A stretch of 64,000 nucleotides of DNA from Lindgomyces ingoldianus. Its lineage: Eukaryota > Ascomycota > Dothideomycetes > Pleosporales > Lindgomycetaceae. Location: positions 1,027,822-1,091,821 of the forward strand of contig NW_022985185.1 of NCBI RefSeq assembly GCF_010093535.1, in the 5' to 3' direction. Shown here piece after piece: positions 11,301 to 22,414 of the stretch. Under the pieces are notes generated by a model that was not told the origin of the DNA, did not search any database, and saw nothing but the letters and a program-made list of their open reading frames with translations. Positions within the stretch are counted from its first letter, which is position 1. Each line of letters begins with the position of its first letter. A program made the position numbers and the translations under genes.

Positions 11301-12776
11301 TTAACTGTACTGTGGCGGTGGAGTGTCATCCCTAGTTCAGTGGCTCTTTGGACCCACACAATACATTCATCTGTCACAGTCCTTGACACTAGAGCCCTCC
11401 CACTCGCCGTACGGTTAACCTTTTTGATAGCGTGCGAATGTCCCGTCCAGACCGTTTTACGTTGTATTCGTTGGGATTGAGGAGAAGGATCGAAGAGATA
11501 GTCCATTCGAGACTCTAGCCACTCTACTCGCCCGTCAAAATGATGCGAGAGTATTGTGAAGACAGAACCCGGTGTGTCGCCGCAGAAGGCATAGAATTGA
11601 ACATTATCCTGTAGCCAGCTGGCGCCTTTGGCGAAATGAAAATGCAATCCATCAACATGCGCAATATTAAACACATCTGACGTCCTCTTGATCTTAGCGC
11701 CTATATTCTCAAAGCCCCAAGCAGACATGTTGCCTCGATCGTCCAACACAACGCAGATCTCTGGGTTGCGATTGGCGACAGCAATGAGATGGTTGAGGGC
11801 CACTTGATCCTTCTCTTCGTTCGTTGCCTGCTGCACAGCTCTCTCCGTCGCATGCGTAAAATACTTGCCATCGATGAAGAAGGCATACCTCTTTCGTGAC
11901 TGCTGGTCCAAAGGTATTGACCGGGGCTTGATTGACTCAATCAAATCCACCTCACCCCACAAGTTAAGCCCAGCCAACCCATGCCCTTCTCCTGCCACCC
12001 AAACTCGCACCTTGTTGTCCGCACAGATTGTGTATAGCACATTGTCTGCTGACAGGTCTTTGTGGTACGGTTGACGCCAATGTATGCCCGTGATTGGCAT
12101 TGGATGAGGAAGGTAGGAATAATCGAAGCTTTGGTCAGCGGAGCCAAATGCTAGTCGCCGCCATATCTTTAACAGTCTGTCACATGTACCGGTTGAAGCT
12201 ATCATCTCCGCATCAGGCGAGAACTGCGCAAATTTAACGGGATTCGCCAGCTGCTTTGTCCAGATCTGCTCTGTCGCGCCATGCGTATTGAGAAGTGTGA
12301 GAGACGCGCTTCCTACGAGCAATTCATCTGCCATGCCCCACGAAAGAGTTGATATCGCATCGTCCGGGGTAGGCAGGCACATGCTGCCCTGTAACGACCA
12401 CTTTTCGCGCGTCAGCCGATTCACCTAAACGTGAGGCAGTGAGCCCACCTTGACGGCGCTCTCGTCTTGCCCGTAAGGCTGATATATGTATATGCATTGC
12501 GCCGAGCATGTAGCGAGCTTGCCGGTGTCTGGGTCGAAGGCAACAGCTTCAAGTTCGGACTCTTCGTCGATGTATATTGTTTGGAGGACGTGGTTCGGGC
12601 GGTTGAGGACGACGAGGGAATTGCCGGAGATATAGGCCTAGATAGCACGCAATTATTCGTCTAGTCTATTGCCTGGGGGCAATAAAAGAACATACGACAA
12701 TCTCATGGCCTTCCCAAAGTCCATGGGAGACAGCCTGCAGCTTCGCCTGCGGACGACCAGGAAGAATGCCGCGCAT
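8305..12776 (-). CDS. rav1: Rav1, large subunit of the RAVE V-ATPase assembly complex (DmX-like, WD repeats)
   Basis: Seven exons (12776-12696, 12637-12449, 12400-10073, 10024-9581, 9529-9283, 9233-8754, 8678-8305) with six introns of 48-75 bp encode about 1,380 residues, a normal length for filamentous-fungal Rav1. All junctions keep frame. The protein starts MRGILPGRPQ. Its N-terminal half is WD40/beta-propeller-like (for example SPDAEMIASTGTCDRLLKIW). The Rav1p C-terminal region follows (AGRFLLFFRQHALR, NAYALMGRRRFEYAAAFFLL, VYEGDDGPILRSFL, EGNRWLATWAYWML, CDLLALDLVRTWEFL). An acidic/Ser tail ends LLDSFGF. By family knowledge, Rav1 with Rav2 and Skp1 promotes reassembly of V1 with Vo on vacuoles and endosomes, and so controls organelle acidification. 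Intron 2 is only 48 bp with an AAAAG acceptor. I chose it because it restores the YGQDESAVK-WSLQ joint. Confidence 0.93.
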
Positions 12777-13347
12777 GGGAATAGAGGGTGAGGGGTGGAC
12801 TACCGGCGAGGCATCCTCTAGAAAAGATAGAGGGAGCTATCAACTACCATGAGATGCGCTGGGGGTTTCCTAGGCCGTGTTGCGAATTCAATCGAGTCAG
12901 TTGCGGACATGTGAAGTGAATTGAAGCTCACGCGCATGGACCACGTGGAGAGGAAGTCCAAGCGTTCAATGACGATCCGCACTCTGAGATGCCGACGAAA
13001 AGAAGAACGCTTCCACACAAAACGAAGGTGGGCATAGAACCGATATGTATATCACGTAAAGGTGCACGCATCAGCGATAACGGCTCCAAAAGCAATTTGA
13101 GAACATCCTGCATGGTTCGCGTCTAATGCAAGCCATCCGCATCCAATCCCCATGTCTCGGCTCATTATGTCAGCATTGGGTTGTTGAGATCAGCCCGCAC
13201 CTACAATGCAAGTATAAGACACGTGATTTGTTCTTTTGTTCTAAGACCTTGGGACCCATATCCACAAATTCTACACACCTCTGAGGGCGCATCGGGCTCT
13301 CGGCTTGGTCGTTGGAAAAGTGCATATATATCGTCCATGTCAGCTCT
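12777..13347. other. Intergenic between PRMT3 and rav1, no gene seen
   Basis: 571 bp between two genes read in the same (minus) direction. It should hold the rav1 promoter and the PRMT3 3' UTR. The frames 12,818-13,018 and 13,170-13,436 look like chance. Confidence 0.5.
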
Positions 13348-14921
13348 CTACGACATTGACCGAGAAAGTGTCCCCGAAATGGGTCCTTCACTCCCATCCC
13401 CTTTCCAACTGATCTCCACCACAATAGCCCTTGCATCTTTCTTCCGCTTTCTCAACAAAACTGAGCCAGTAATCTCAGTGCCTGTTCCGATGCCTTTACC
13501 TCGATCTTGTTGGCCAACAAGCAGAACTGCCTGGTGCCAGTGTGTTGGAGCGCCGAAAGGTCCAGTGGTGAAAGCCACCCCGTCCTGGCCAGTCTCTCCC
13601 CAAGCGGACGCATTAACGCAATCTGGCTTCCCACTTGAGCCTGGTGGAACGAAGAACGTGTCGAACCAGATCGCAAAGGCGTCCAGAGATTGGATATCCC
13701 GATCTAGCTTGATAGAAAATGGCGCAGTGAACTCCAATTCTTTCACAGTGATGTTCATAATATCGAGGGTGTAGAATGGCAGAGCAGAGCCACATATGGC
13801 TTTTGCTGGGACATCGAAGACGCCAATGTCGCGCTCGTTCAGCATTTCGATGGGAATCATAACGGACATATCGAAACCGTAGACGTCTTTCCAGAATGTG
13901 GCACCGTTACTAGAGGCAATGAACTCAGGGTCGGAGATAGGTGCTACGTGAAGGGTGCAGTGGCTCGGAAATATTAGGCCTCCGTCTTTGAGAAACAGGT
14001 CCCTCGCGGTGAGGACGGAATCCAGCATGCCTTCGTATAGTAGAGCGTACCCCATCCATTCGGAGATGATGATATCGACCGGCTTATTGTCGCCTATTAT
14101 AGACCGGACGTTGAAGCCTTCTACTTTGCCTTGTATTACTGTGATCGTGTCTTGATATTCATTTGCTGCAACGATGTCTCGCGCTTTCGCGGCGATGTCT
14201 GAAAAGTCGACTGCAAAGACCTTCGCGGCTCCAGCTCGAGCGCAGAACAAGGACAAAATGCCTGTGCCACAACCCACATCGAGAATAGTTTTGCCTTTGA
14301 AAAGGGATGCGTGATGTTCAATGAAGTCTCGGTATGCGTTTGTTCTTACGGCATCTTGAATCATTTCCCGATGGATACCAGAACGTTTATATGAATCGAA
14401 ATAGCCGGAATCTCCATCTCCGATTTTCAAGTGCTCAACTTCATGCTGGGGCATGTCTCCCTTACGAGCTTCGAAGGCTTCGTAGCTTGCAGCAGGCTTT
14501 TCCAGGTCAGGAAGCACATCACCAAGGCTGTACAGCAGAGCATCGCCTGGGTCGGTAGGTTGCAGTAACTTGTCATCAGCTAGAGTCTCCTTATTGACTG
14601 TAATCGACGTCGGGTCGGTGCCCTTTCGAGTTTCCAGCCGCAAGAAATTGATCAATTTGAAAATGGCAAGATCGTCACCGCCTAATTTGCGCTCAGCGTA
14701 TGCTTCCTAGCGAAGCAAACATGCGACTGACCTGCCGTGACCTCCTTGATGACTTTGTAGATATCGAAGTCGTGTTCTTTGGAGCAATGATACACTAGCG
14801 TGGGCACCAGATCAAATTGTTGCGTGCAGAAAAGACATTCGAAATTTGTCACATCCGGCTCAGAAGCTTCCTCAACGATGCTGCCGACCGAGCTGGGCGG
14901 TGAAGACGAACCATCCGACAT
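13348..14921 (-). CDS. rmt3: Protein arginine N-methyltransferase 3 (type I PRMT with C2H2 zinc finger)
   Basis: Two exons (14921-14732, 14681-13348) around a 50-bp intron (GTCAGT donor, CTGAG branch, TTAG acceptor) encode about 507 residues, close to the usual PRMT3 length. Residues 29-50 form the N-terminal C2H2 finger (C-x2-C-x12-H-x4-H: CLFC to YHCSKEH), which in PRMT3 recruits ribosomal protein uS5/Rps2. The SAM-binding loop is LDVGCGTGILSLFCARAGA (about 197-215). The double-E loop is SEWMGYALLYEGM (about 270-282) with both catalytic glutamates present. The THW loop is at about 443-445. All key residues are intact, so it should make asymmetric dimethylarginine, mainly on Rps2, in the cytosol. 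The Aspergillus equivalent is called RmtB. Confidence 0.95.
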
Positions 14922-16120
14922 GATGAGTTCTAGCTGATATTAGTAATTGCCAGAAGAGGTCTTGATGCCACCAAGAGGCTTCTTGAAAGCAGCGAAGCGA
15001 CAGAACGTGAGAATTCGCTTGTGGAAAAGGGAGAGTCAAAGGTCGGGCCGCGACAGGGTTGCGCGGTTTGGTGATTGGTTGACCCCGCCTACTACTGACA
15101 ATCCAGCACCTCAGTCATCCCCTTAATAGTGATCCCTCATGCACCATATGCCTGTGGAAAATCGGACTCTTGTGCATCGATTCAATTCTAGCTCTCTTTT
15201 TAGCTATTTCTTTTGGTAGCTGCCACACCAATCTTGTTCCTATCGGCGCGGAAGCCACCTAGTAGCTCTCACTATGCTATCTATCACACTAGAAGTACAA
15301 ACACAATGACTGCCTTCCTCTAGTCTCGTGCTTATTGCCTAATTTAATATTCCAAAGTCAAGACTATTAGTCACATCTAACCCAACTACAATAGCCTTTC
15401 TCCTTCTTCCGCTTCGCCGCTTTTGTTCACCTCAGCTCTTCCAAAGTTAGAAGACATAGATCTTGTGTTACATTCTACGCTTGGGCTGATGTCTCACAAG
15501 TATCTTTCATTGCATGTTCCGAGATTATTCCTTCAATCACTGAAGCGTCAGCAAACGCAGTCTGCATGACTCTTGTGCCCTCGCAACTGCCTCTTCAGCC
15601 CCAGGACCGGTGCGATTGCATTTATCTTGCCTCAAAAATTTTGTTGATTATGTAGTCTCTTATCAGCGGACTTTTTTTTTTTTTTAAACAGTTGTTCGTC
15701 AATTCCTTTCTCGTCAATATCCTGCTGTTGTGTTTGGTTCACTGAAAAGTATGATGGACATCACTTACACATGCACGTATACCAGTTGAAAACTCTCTGT
15801 ATCCACTTTAAGAGATGTGCATATTGAACTAAAGCCTAACCTCAAGAATGATTCTCTCTAAGACGGACAAAACATCTAGGTAGAGCTGCCAATCGCTAAC
15901 GCTATCAGATCCAGAACACATCAAGCTATGCCTGCTCCACCACCTACCAATATCTCCATCAGAAAAATCATTGAAGTATCCATCGTCCAGAAAGAGAGGA
16001 TGTTGTTGTAACAAACAACTTGTAATCGGCGACACGGAATCGCACATCTATGATCAAGACCGTCGTGAACAAAATCCTCTCACATGTGGAGCTAGCAAGA
16101 GCTTACCATCCTAAAATCGT
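14922..16120. other. Intergenic, PRMT3 promoter and 3' region of the next gene
   Basis: 1.2 kb. It holds the PRMT3 upstream region and a T-run near 15,670. A minus-strand frame, 15,829-16,047, follows a splice-like GTAAGC...ATAG intron (about 16,050-16,108) downstream of the neighbouring gene's stop codon. It could be a 3' UTR exon of that gene rather than a separate gene. No domain is recognisable. Confidence 0.4.
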
Positions 16121-19048
16121 TTAGACTGGTTCACTAATAGACTCACTGTGAGTGGGGGAGGCGCTGCCATCATCCGTTCCAGTCATGATGGCGTCCTCAT
16201 CCTCACCCTTAACTTCGTCCTCGGTGTACTCGGTCAACATGGTGTTCTCCCCCATGGTGGTCTCATTGCCGTCGGAATTTCGCCGCTTTTGAGGGTGCTC
16301 GTCCTCCTTTGAGACCTCATCCTCACCCGCACTTCGCTTGCGCTTCGCCGGTGCGGCATCCTGGACGGCATCTTGAATGGCACCTCGCTTATGCTTGACT
16401 GGGCCTTCCGTAGCGACTTTCGTTTGCGGTATCTGACGCAAGTGAGACTTTCCGCCTGGCAGCTTTCGAGGGAAGTCTGCCAAAGACAACGGGTTCTTTG
16501 GTTTCAGAACACTGTCCTCGATCTCCTCGCCGCGACGCTGCAAATCACTCAGGCGCTTAGCCTCCTCTTTCATCTCTTTGATTCCTTGCTTTGGCTTGCC
16601 ATCCGGACCGAGAGGCCAAGGCACACCAATCTTGGGACCCGCCCGAGTCCTAGGCTCATACGTGTCACGGTCTGCCTGAGACTGAACGCCGCTCTCGGTG
16701 CGAGGGTCAGCTTCTGGGTTATACTTCAGACGAGCTTCATTGACCAAGCGAGTAACCTTAGCCAAGTTAATGTTATTGTACCAATCGATGAGACCTCGGG
16801 ATTCGATCTCGTCATTGCAATGCTTTCGCAGTGCTATGAGCTCCTGGTCATGCCAGCACTTGCGAATGTCACGCTTGACGTAGTTCCTATCATTTCGAGC
16901 GCGAATTTGGCCAATCCACCGGTTGTAGTGGTGGACATGTTTGCGGTTGTTGATGTCGAAACCGCCCACATGCTTGTCATCTCCGAAGCTCTCCCACGAC
17001 ATGCCATACTTGTATTGCTGATCATATACGTTTGTTGGGTAGGTGAACTTTCGCATAATGAAGTGAGGCTTAGCGGTGAGGACTCCACGCTTCTTGGTAT
17101 GGCGATGATAGACACCAGGCCATTCTGGGACACTAGGATCCTTAACCCAGAGCGACTCATCATTTTTGCTGACTGTTGGGATGATGTGCTCATTGCAAGG
17201 CAGGAAATAGGAACCATCTTCTTCTCCAGCCTCCATGTCCATCTCCGGGAGCAGATCGAGATGCTCAATGGTGCGGCCGTTGGCAAGGGTCATCTTAAAC
17301 CGGACATTATAACGACCCGGGAGCTCATTGGATGGCTCAAAAGTCTCGTATTCTGAAGGGCTATGGCAGGAAGGATGCTCGGCGAGGTCTGTAGGACCAG
17401 CAACTCCAGGACTGGCAACTGGAAGACTGGCAACTGGAGGTCTGGCAACTGTAGCATTGACTAGGGCGTTCTGTGCGGGAGCTACACCCGGTGGAGTAGC
17501 AGCTACCTTAAACTGGGCTACCCAATCGTCCTTAACCAGGTTCCCATGCCTGCCATGAAGGCTAGACGGAATCTCGTCATCGCCACTGTCGCTATCACTC
17601 TCATTTTCGTCCTCTGTCACAACCTCTGTAACAGCCTCTGCAACAGCTTCCTGGGCTTCAGCTGGGGCATTGTCGTTAACGTGAGGGTGCTGAGACGAGC
17701 CATGAGCGGCATTCTGTTCTGGGTTGCTAACAGCTTCCTTGGCCTCACTTGGGGCTTTACTATTGGCACGAGGCTGCCGAGAGAAACCACGAGCAACACT
17801 CTGGCCTGTATTACCCTGGCGACGAATCGTGCCTCGCAGGCTCGCAGTCTGCGGAATATTGCGGACCTTTTTGAGTTCGCTTGCGGCAGGCGATGGGCTA
17901 TCCAAGGCACAGGAGTCGGATGCTGGATCGTCCTCTCGAAAGTTCATACCGGTAAGGTGGCGTTCATACCGAGCCATGACATCTTTGATCTCCTTCAAGT
18001 TCACACCATCGTAACCATTCATGCGAAGTTTATCAAAGATCTGGTTTGCACTTAATCCAGAAACCAAGAAGTCTGCAACGTTGTTGCTAAGGACCCTAGC
18101 TTGACCTTTGCGCAAATTCTCGTTGTTCTCGCCGTTAATCGTAGCGCACAATTCGTTGTACAAGAGACGAATAACTCCCATATGTGGCGGCTTAGGCGCT
18201 TGAAGCTCGTTGCGGGTGACGTTGGGTCCGGCGACGGGTGTGACATTGAGTAGCACATAAGGATCGTTCTTGAGTGCCTTGACCACGTTCGCATCCACGG
18301 ACCAGCCGAGGAGCTTGAAATGGTTCAAGAGGTCACCGACAACTGGATACTGAGCAAGACCCTTCAGCATGTCCTTTGGATCGACTTTCTTACAGCCTGG
18401 AGCAAGGTTCGCGGAGATGATATGTGCAAGACGGTATGCGATATGCTCCTCCAGCATCTGAGCAGTCACTGGGCACTTAGGTTCAGCGGCGCATATCCTA
18501 GGCTGACGGCGCCAACCGTCCCTGGAGCTGGACTCACCAGTCTCTTCACCGGCCGTGCTGCCGTTGTATTGCTCGCCGGCGGGAGTGTCCTGCTTCCGAG
18601 CTGGAGGCGGAGTTGGGGTTGCCGGAAGACTGGACTCTTCTTCGGTACCAGGCATGATCTCGTCTTTTTGACTTGCGTTAGAAGCATTATCGATTGGGAT
18701 GACATTTTTGTCCTTTGCATTATCCTTGTTGGTGATAGTGTTTAGGACAGTGTCTACTTTACCATTAGACTCGTACTCCGACATGGACGGGATATTGATG
18801 AGCTTACCTTCGTCACAATTTTCATCGTTTTTTTTCTCAAGCTCGTGGATGGATACTACGTCTGGGATGGAAGCATGGTCGCCAGAACCACTAGCGACGG
18901 GACTAGCGTCAAAAGTGATAACTTCTTGCTCAGCGTCGGAAACAGTGTTCTCATCTGGAGTTGAGTTGACTGCCTTGAAGGTGGGCTCTTTAACTGGAGG
19001 GGTTAGGTGGTGGCGTGTAGCAGTAGCCTCTACTTGAAACGAAGCCAT
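16121..19048 (-). CDS. Large unrecognised protein with two ordered regions and a nuclear-type basic/acidic tail
   Basis: A single long open frame encodes 975 residues from the ATG at 19,048. An in-frame ATG at 19,189 would add 47 residues of His- and Leu-rich sequence that look like 5' leader, so I prefer the inner start (context ACGAAGCCATAG on the plus strand). Residues 1-190 are acidic, Ser/Thr/Pro-rich and probably disordered. About 193-368 is an ordered helical region (HIAYRLAHIISANLAPGC, NNVADFLVSGLSANQIFDKL). About 419-476 holds two 29-residue tandem repeats. About 573-788 is a second ordered region rich in Trp, His and Tyr (HVHHYNRWIGQIRARNDR). The tail carries basic clusters (PAKRKR, PQKRR) set in acidic sequence, consistent with nuclear import. 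I do not recognise the family. It may be specific to a fungal class. No catalytic motif is evident. Confidence 0.8.
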   Translation of the reverse strand: MASFQVEATATRHHLTPPVKEPTFKAVNSTPDENTVSDAEQEVITFDASPVASGSGDHASIPDVVSIHELEKKNDENCDEGKLINIPSMSEYESNGKVDTVLNTITNKDNAKDKNVIPIDNASNASQKDEIMPGTEEESSLPATPTPPPARKQDTPAGEQYNGSTAGEETGESSSRDGWRRQPRICAAEPKCPVTAQMLEEHIAYRLAHIISANLAPGCKKVDPKDMLKGLAQYPVVGDLLNHFKLLGWSVDANVVKALKNDPYVLLNVTPVAGPNVTRNELQAPKPPHMGVIRLLYNELCATINGENNENLRKGQARVLSNNVADFLVSGLSANQIFDKLRMNGYDGVNLKEIKDVMARYERHLTGMNFREDDPASDSCALDSPSPAASELKKVRNIPQTASLRGTIRRQGNTGQSVARGFSRQPRANSKAPSEAKEAVSNPEQNAAHGSSQHPHVNDNAPAEAQEAVAEAVTEVVTEDENESDSDSGDDEIPSSLHGRHGNLVKDDWVAQFKVAATPPGVAPAQNALVNATVARPPVASLPVASPGVAGPTDLAEHPSCHSPSEYETFEPSNELPGRYNVRFKMTLANGRTIEHLDLLPEMDMEAGEEDGSYFLPCNEHIIPTVSKNDESLWVKDPSVPEWPGVYHRHTKKRGVLTAKPHFIMRKFTYPTNVYDQQYKYGMSWESFGDDKHVGGFDINNRKHVHHYNRWIGQIRARNDRNYVKRDIRKCWHDQELIALRKHCNDEIESRGLIDWYNNINLAKVTRLVNEARLKYNPEADPRTESGVQSQADRDTYEPRTRAGPKIGVPWPLGPDGKPKQGIKEMKEEAKRLSDLQRRGEEIEDSVLKPKNPLSLADFPRKLPGGKSHLRQIPQTKVATEGPVKHKRGAIQDAVQDAAPAKRKRSAGEDEVSKEDEHPQKRRNSDGNETTMGENTMLTEYTEDEVKGEDEDAIMTGTDDGSASPTHSESISEPV

Positions 19049-20765
19049 AGTGCTGGCCTCGAAATGTAGCGGCGGTGAATGATAATGAAATGGTACAATG
19101 AAAGACCTTCGCGCAGGCAGTGCCTTCAAAAGCGCAAGATAGTGGGTGTGCGTTTGGTACAAATGTATAAGCTGAGGGTTGTGTTGCAAAAGACACTGAG
19201 AGGAGAGTGCGTGGAGGAAGGAATATCAAGAATACGAGGGCAGAACTTTATAGGCGATAGCCTTAGAGACGGGCGTTGCTCGCAGGTGAAAGTGATGAAA
19301 GAGCTGGAGAGCGTCGCCAGGCCTTGCGGGGCGGTAAGGCCGCAAGTACTTTCCTTCACTCGATGTGATGGCACAAAGATGGCGAAAGTTGGCGGACGTG
19401 AACGACTCAAGACGGTTCTCGTTGTGTGAAGGAGCCAGGTATGAAAGGATACAAGAGGGTGATATACAGCTGCAAAGTTGCTAGTTCTTGTACTATTGAT
19501 GGCCTAATTGGGGGTGGGATTTGAACGTGAAAGACAAAAAGAGGATGTAAGTGATCCACTGGGTTAAGAAAAGGTGTGAGAAGCGGATGGTGCTTTGTAA
19601 AGTGCGTCTTCTGTGTAATTCGGCTGGCTGTTTTCTGTGACGGTACAAAACAATGTATGGATTGTGGAAGAATGAAGAAGATTTTTTAAGGGCAAGTGTG
19701 TATTGAGAGAAAATTAGAAGTGAAGGCTGGTGTTGTGCCCGAATGGATTTGCGCCAAGAAAAATGGGAGGGTGGGTGGTGAGGTGGTGAAAGAGCGCTCT
19801 TAATCTGAGTGACTGACCTTAGGGAGCATTCTAGTAGCTCTCTGCTAGAGTAGTATAACGGGTTGTTGTTTTGTTCACTGACCTAACCTGACATACGCCT
19901 CCAGTGGCTTCGTACGACGTACACAATGTTGATATGGCAAAAATTCTCCTACAAAAAAAAGTGTCATTTAACCAACCCTGCCGCATTAAAGAAAATGGCA
20001 ACATCTAGTTTGGTGTAGTTTCACCTCCCTGCGGTCGATGGGAGATGGGAGCTTTGACAGCTCCCCCACTCCTTCAATGTGATATCAAGCACAAGATCCT
20101 GTACTGATCGCAAGAATTTTATCTCGCACGCCCTCAGGGTTTCATTTCATTCTTATTCTGTTATATAACTAATATAGGTCCGTTACCTTCGTCAGTGGCC
20201 ACCAGGCATAGCCTATTCTAAGAGCAATTTACTACTGGCATATTATTTTCTGTTCAATACATTCTATTACTATAAAACTCCTTGCTTTCTGCCTACACCT
20301 TTGTGCGTCGTTAGTAAGACCTCCTTCGTTTGGGTTCCTCGTTTCGTCTTCATTCTCCAGACTTGGACCTTTCAGCTAGAGGCCTCGCCCCTGGCATTGC
20401 CCTTGTTTTCGACCTACAGGGTGAAGAGTTAGTAAAGTCTCCCTCGGCTCAATTCTAGATCCTGGATTTTCTCCCCACCACGCTTACACCCTTCAGCTTA
20501 TTTATTTTCTCCCGTATAGACTCGAATTATCTTTTTGCTTTAGCTCGAACGAAGCTTACTAGGAGCTCCACGAGACCATGCTTCTTTCATTGTGCACTGA
20601 GAGATTCTGTTGACGCTGCATACCCTCGTAGATGGAAAGCACTAATATAACCGAGCTTGCTGACACGTTGGAGGAATGCGAGTTTCAGTGCCTTGAGCTC
20701 TTTTGGATAGAAGTGCCGTATATTTGGTTTGCCCAATTGCTCTCTCATATTCGCTCGAGTCAAAA
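19049..20765. other. Intergenic, long upstream region, no gene seen
   Basis: 1.7 kb upstream of the 975-residue gene. The nearest 200 bp could be its 5' UTR. A plus-strand frame at 20,632-20,880 overlaps the 3' end of the next minus-strand gene and has no supporting features. The rest has no open frame of note. Confidence 0.45.
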
Positions 20766-21375
20766 TTACTCATCCATGAGTTCCCCGTATTCCCATTCTA
20801 GAAACTTATTGTATTCACTAGTGTCATTAGAGAACCAGCGAAACCTCAGCTTGAAAGGGTCCCACAGTCCATCCCTGTGAAGCGAGAAACCCCCAATTTC
20901 GGAACGCTGTTGGAGCTCTGTAGCTAGGATGATTTTGTTATCACGAAACCACTTGTGATATGTTTGCGCGGCACTCGAACTTTGCGGACTTGAAATTTCG
21001 TGCCGGCACCAGCAATGGAGCTGGGAAAGCGACATACACGATCGGCGACTGGCCTGAGTTGTGATTATCTCCTGGTTCGAAGCCGCTAGAAGAACAAGGT
21101 CATGCAAACTAGGCTCCTTGATGCGTGAATCCAGCAAATCGCGATTCAGCTCGGTCGAGACGCTTTGGTAGGGGCCGTAAGCAGCAAGGCGTTCCTGAAG
21201 CTCCGGTAAGACGGCAATATCTGTAGCAACGGAGCCACAAACGCCAAGCTCGAGAATAGAGGTGAACCGCTAAAAAAGCCAGTAGACAGTATATATCAGT
21301 AACTCAGGGTCATGAACGCTAGCTTATCACCTTCGTCAAATGTTTCCTTCGTGTGACTAGGCTAGCATTACACAT
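20766..21375 (-). CDS. Unrecognised protein, two exons, start overlapping the upstream stop codon
   Basis: Exon 2 (21269-20766) opens right after a TTTTTTAG acceptor and has protein-like composition throughout (ELGVCGSVATDIAVLPEL, ELNRDLLDSRIKEPSLHD, HRDGLWDPFKLRFRWFSND). A 61-bp intron (21270-21330, GTGATA donor) links it in frame to exon 1 (21375-21331, MCNASLVTRRKHLTK). The product is about 182 residues. The ATG at 21,375 lies 8 bp inside the end of the upstream metallo-beta-lactamase-fold gene, which is unusual for fungi. The true 5' exon may lie elsewhere, or this could be an alternative 3' exon of that transcript. No family is recognised. It has no signal peptide or membrane span. Confidence 0.5.
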
Positions 21376-22414
21376 TCCGGAACGGCCCAAGAACGTTATA
21401 GTCCAGCCTCAAATGCTCAACCATCGCATATGCGCTTTCAAACGCAAACACATCCACACCACCTAATTTGCCCAACCACTTCTCATTCGTCACATTGGCA
21501 CACCTTTCCGCAACCAGGTCCAAATACACCTTGAAAACAGCCCAATAATTTCCTGGATTCGCCGCCAAAACCGTGTCCTGAATATGCATCGCGCCAAGTA
21601 CCGGGTCTGTTGTAGCTGTCAATTCGATTGCGGCTGTGCATGCAGTGCGTAAATCATCCATATATTCCTGCTGAATGAGTACGTCCTGTCGATTTCCCGA
21701 CCGTCCAAGATGGCCCCCAATGTAATGTTTCATTTTGGGGTAGTCTTTCAGGATCTGGGTGTGTGCGTTGATCCAGCCGGGAATGTTACTAGAAACTGCG
21801 AGCTGAGAGAATGGAGCCCAGCCTGGAAATACAACGTCCACAAGCATGAGGACATGAGCGGACGGGGCATAGATAAAAATATTTCCTCGGCAGTGATTTT
21901 CGCCTTTGTAAGAGAGGTGGACAGTTTGGTTCCCTGAATTTACAACGTAATCGTGCTCGAATGATTTTGTTGGAATTGGCCGACTTGGGTCTGCATATGT
22001 ACGTAGAAGTTCGGTAGTATCTTCGTGTGCAATGACTTCGACACCGGGCTTCGCGACCAGTGCTGCCGTGCCGATGTGGTCAGCATGTGAATGGGAATAC
22101 ACGAAATGAGTAATCGGCTTATCGGTAATGTTGCCAATGGCGAAGAAGATATTTTTGCCGATCGTTGGAGGTAAGTCTACTAAAATGACACCTTTTGTAG
22201 ACGCGACGAAGAGACATTGGTATGAGCCATCAGTAACCATATACACGCCCCCACCATAAGATTCAACTACATATCCCTCGGGGCCGATTGCGAGGCCCTT
22301 GGAAGTCTCTGGCAAGGGAAGGAAAACGTCATTTATCTCACCCCGAATAGAGCATTGAGCAGCGAGAGAAGAGAAAAGGAGGACTGAAAAGAAGAGAGAA
22401 AATAAGGTCTTCAT
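21368..22414 (-). CDS. Secreted metallo-beta-lactamase-fold hydrolase
   Basis: A single exon of 348 residues when started at the ATG at 22,414, which places a clear signal peptide (MKTLFSLFFSVLLFSSLAAQ) at the N-terminus. The in-frame ATG at 22,483 would bury it. Metal ligands of the MBL fold are all present: HSHADH (about residues 108-113), His in GENHCRGN (about 174), Asp in LMLVDVVFPGW (about 193) and His in IGGHLG (about 235). It should therefore bind two metals and hydrolyse a substrate outside the cell or in the secretory pathway. The substrate cannot be told from sequence, and lactones or esters are possible for secreted fungal members. It is the last intact gene before the transposon block: its start lies only 313 bp from the left end of element F. 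Confidence 0.88.
   Translation of the reverse strand: MKTLFSLFFSVLLFSSLAAQCSIRGEINDVFLPLPETSKGLAIGPEGYVVESYGGGVYMVTDGSYQCLFVASTKGVILVDLPPTIGKNIFFAIGNITDKPITHFVYSHSHADHIGTAALVAKPGVEVIAHEDTTELLRTYADPSRPIPTKSFEHDYVVNSGNQTVHLSYKGENHCRGNIFIYAPSAHVLMLVDVVFPGWAPFSQLAVSSNIPGWINAHTQILKDYPKMKHYIGGHLGRSGNRQDVLIQQEYMDDLRTACTAAIELTATTDPVLGAMHIQDTVLAANPGNYWAVFKVYLDLVAERCANVTNEKWLGKLGGVDVFAFESAYAMVEHLRLDYNVLGPFRNV

Noticed and set aside
13181..13774. 197-codon plus-strand frame opposite PRMT3
   Set aside because: Shadow of the PRMT3 coding strand, which has all family motifs.
15829..16047. 72-codon minus-strand frame after a splice-like intron
   Set aside because: It lies downstream of the stop of the 975-residue gene. 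More likely a 3' UTR exon or chance than a separate gene.
16373..17356. 327-codon plus-strand frame
   Set aside because: Antisense shadow of the 975-residue gene, with no independent features.
19500..19530. TTTGAAC-type motif resembling a tRNA T-arm
   Set aside because: No matching acceptor, D- or anticodon-arm could be formed around it.
20632..20880. Plus-strand 82-codon frame
   Set aside because: It overlaps the 3' end of a better-supported minus-strand gene. The start has no distinctive context, and no intron or domain is visible.
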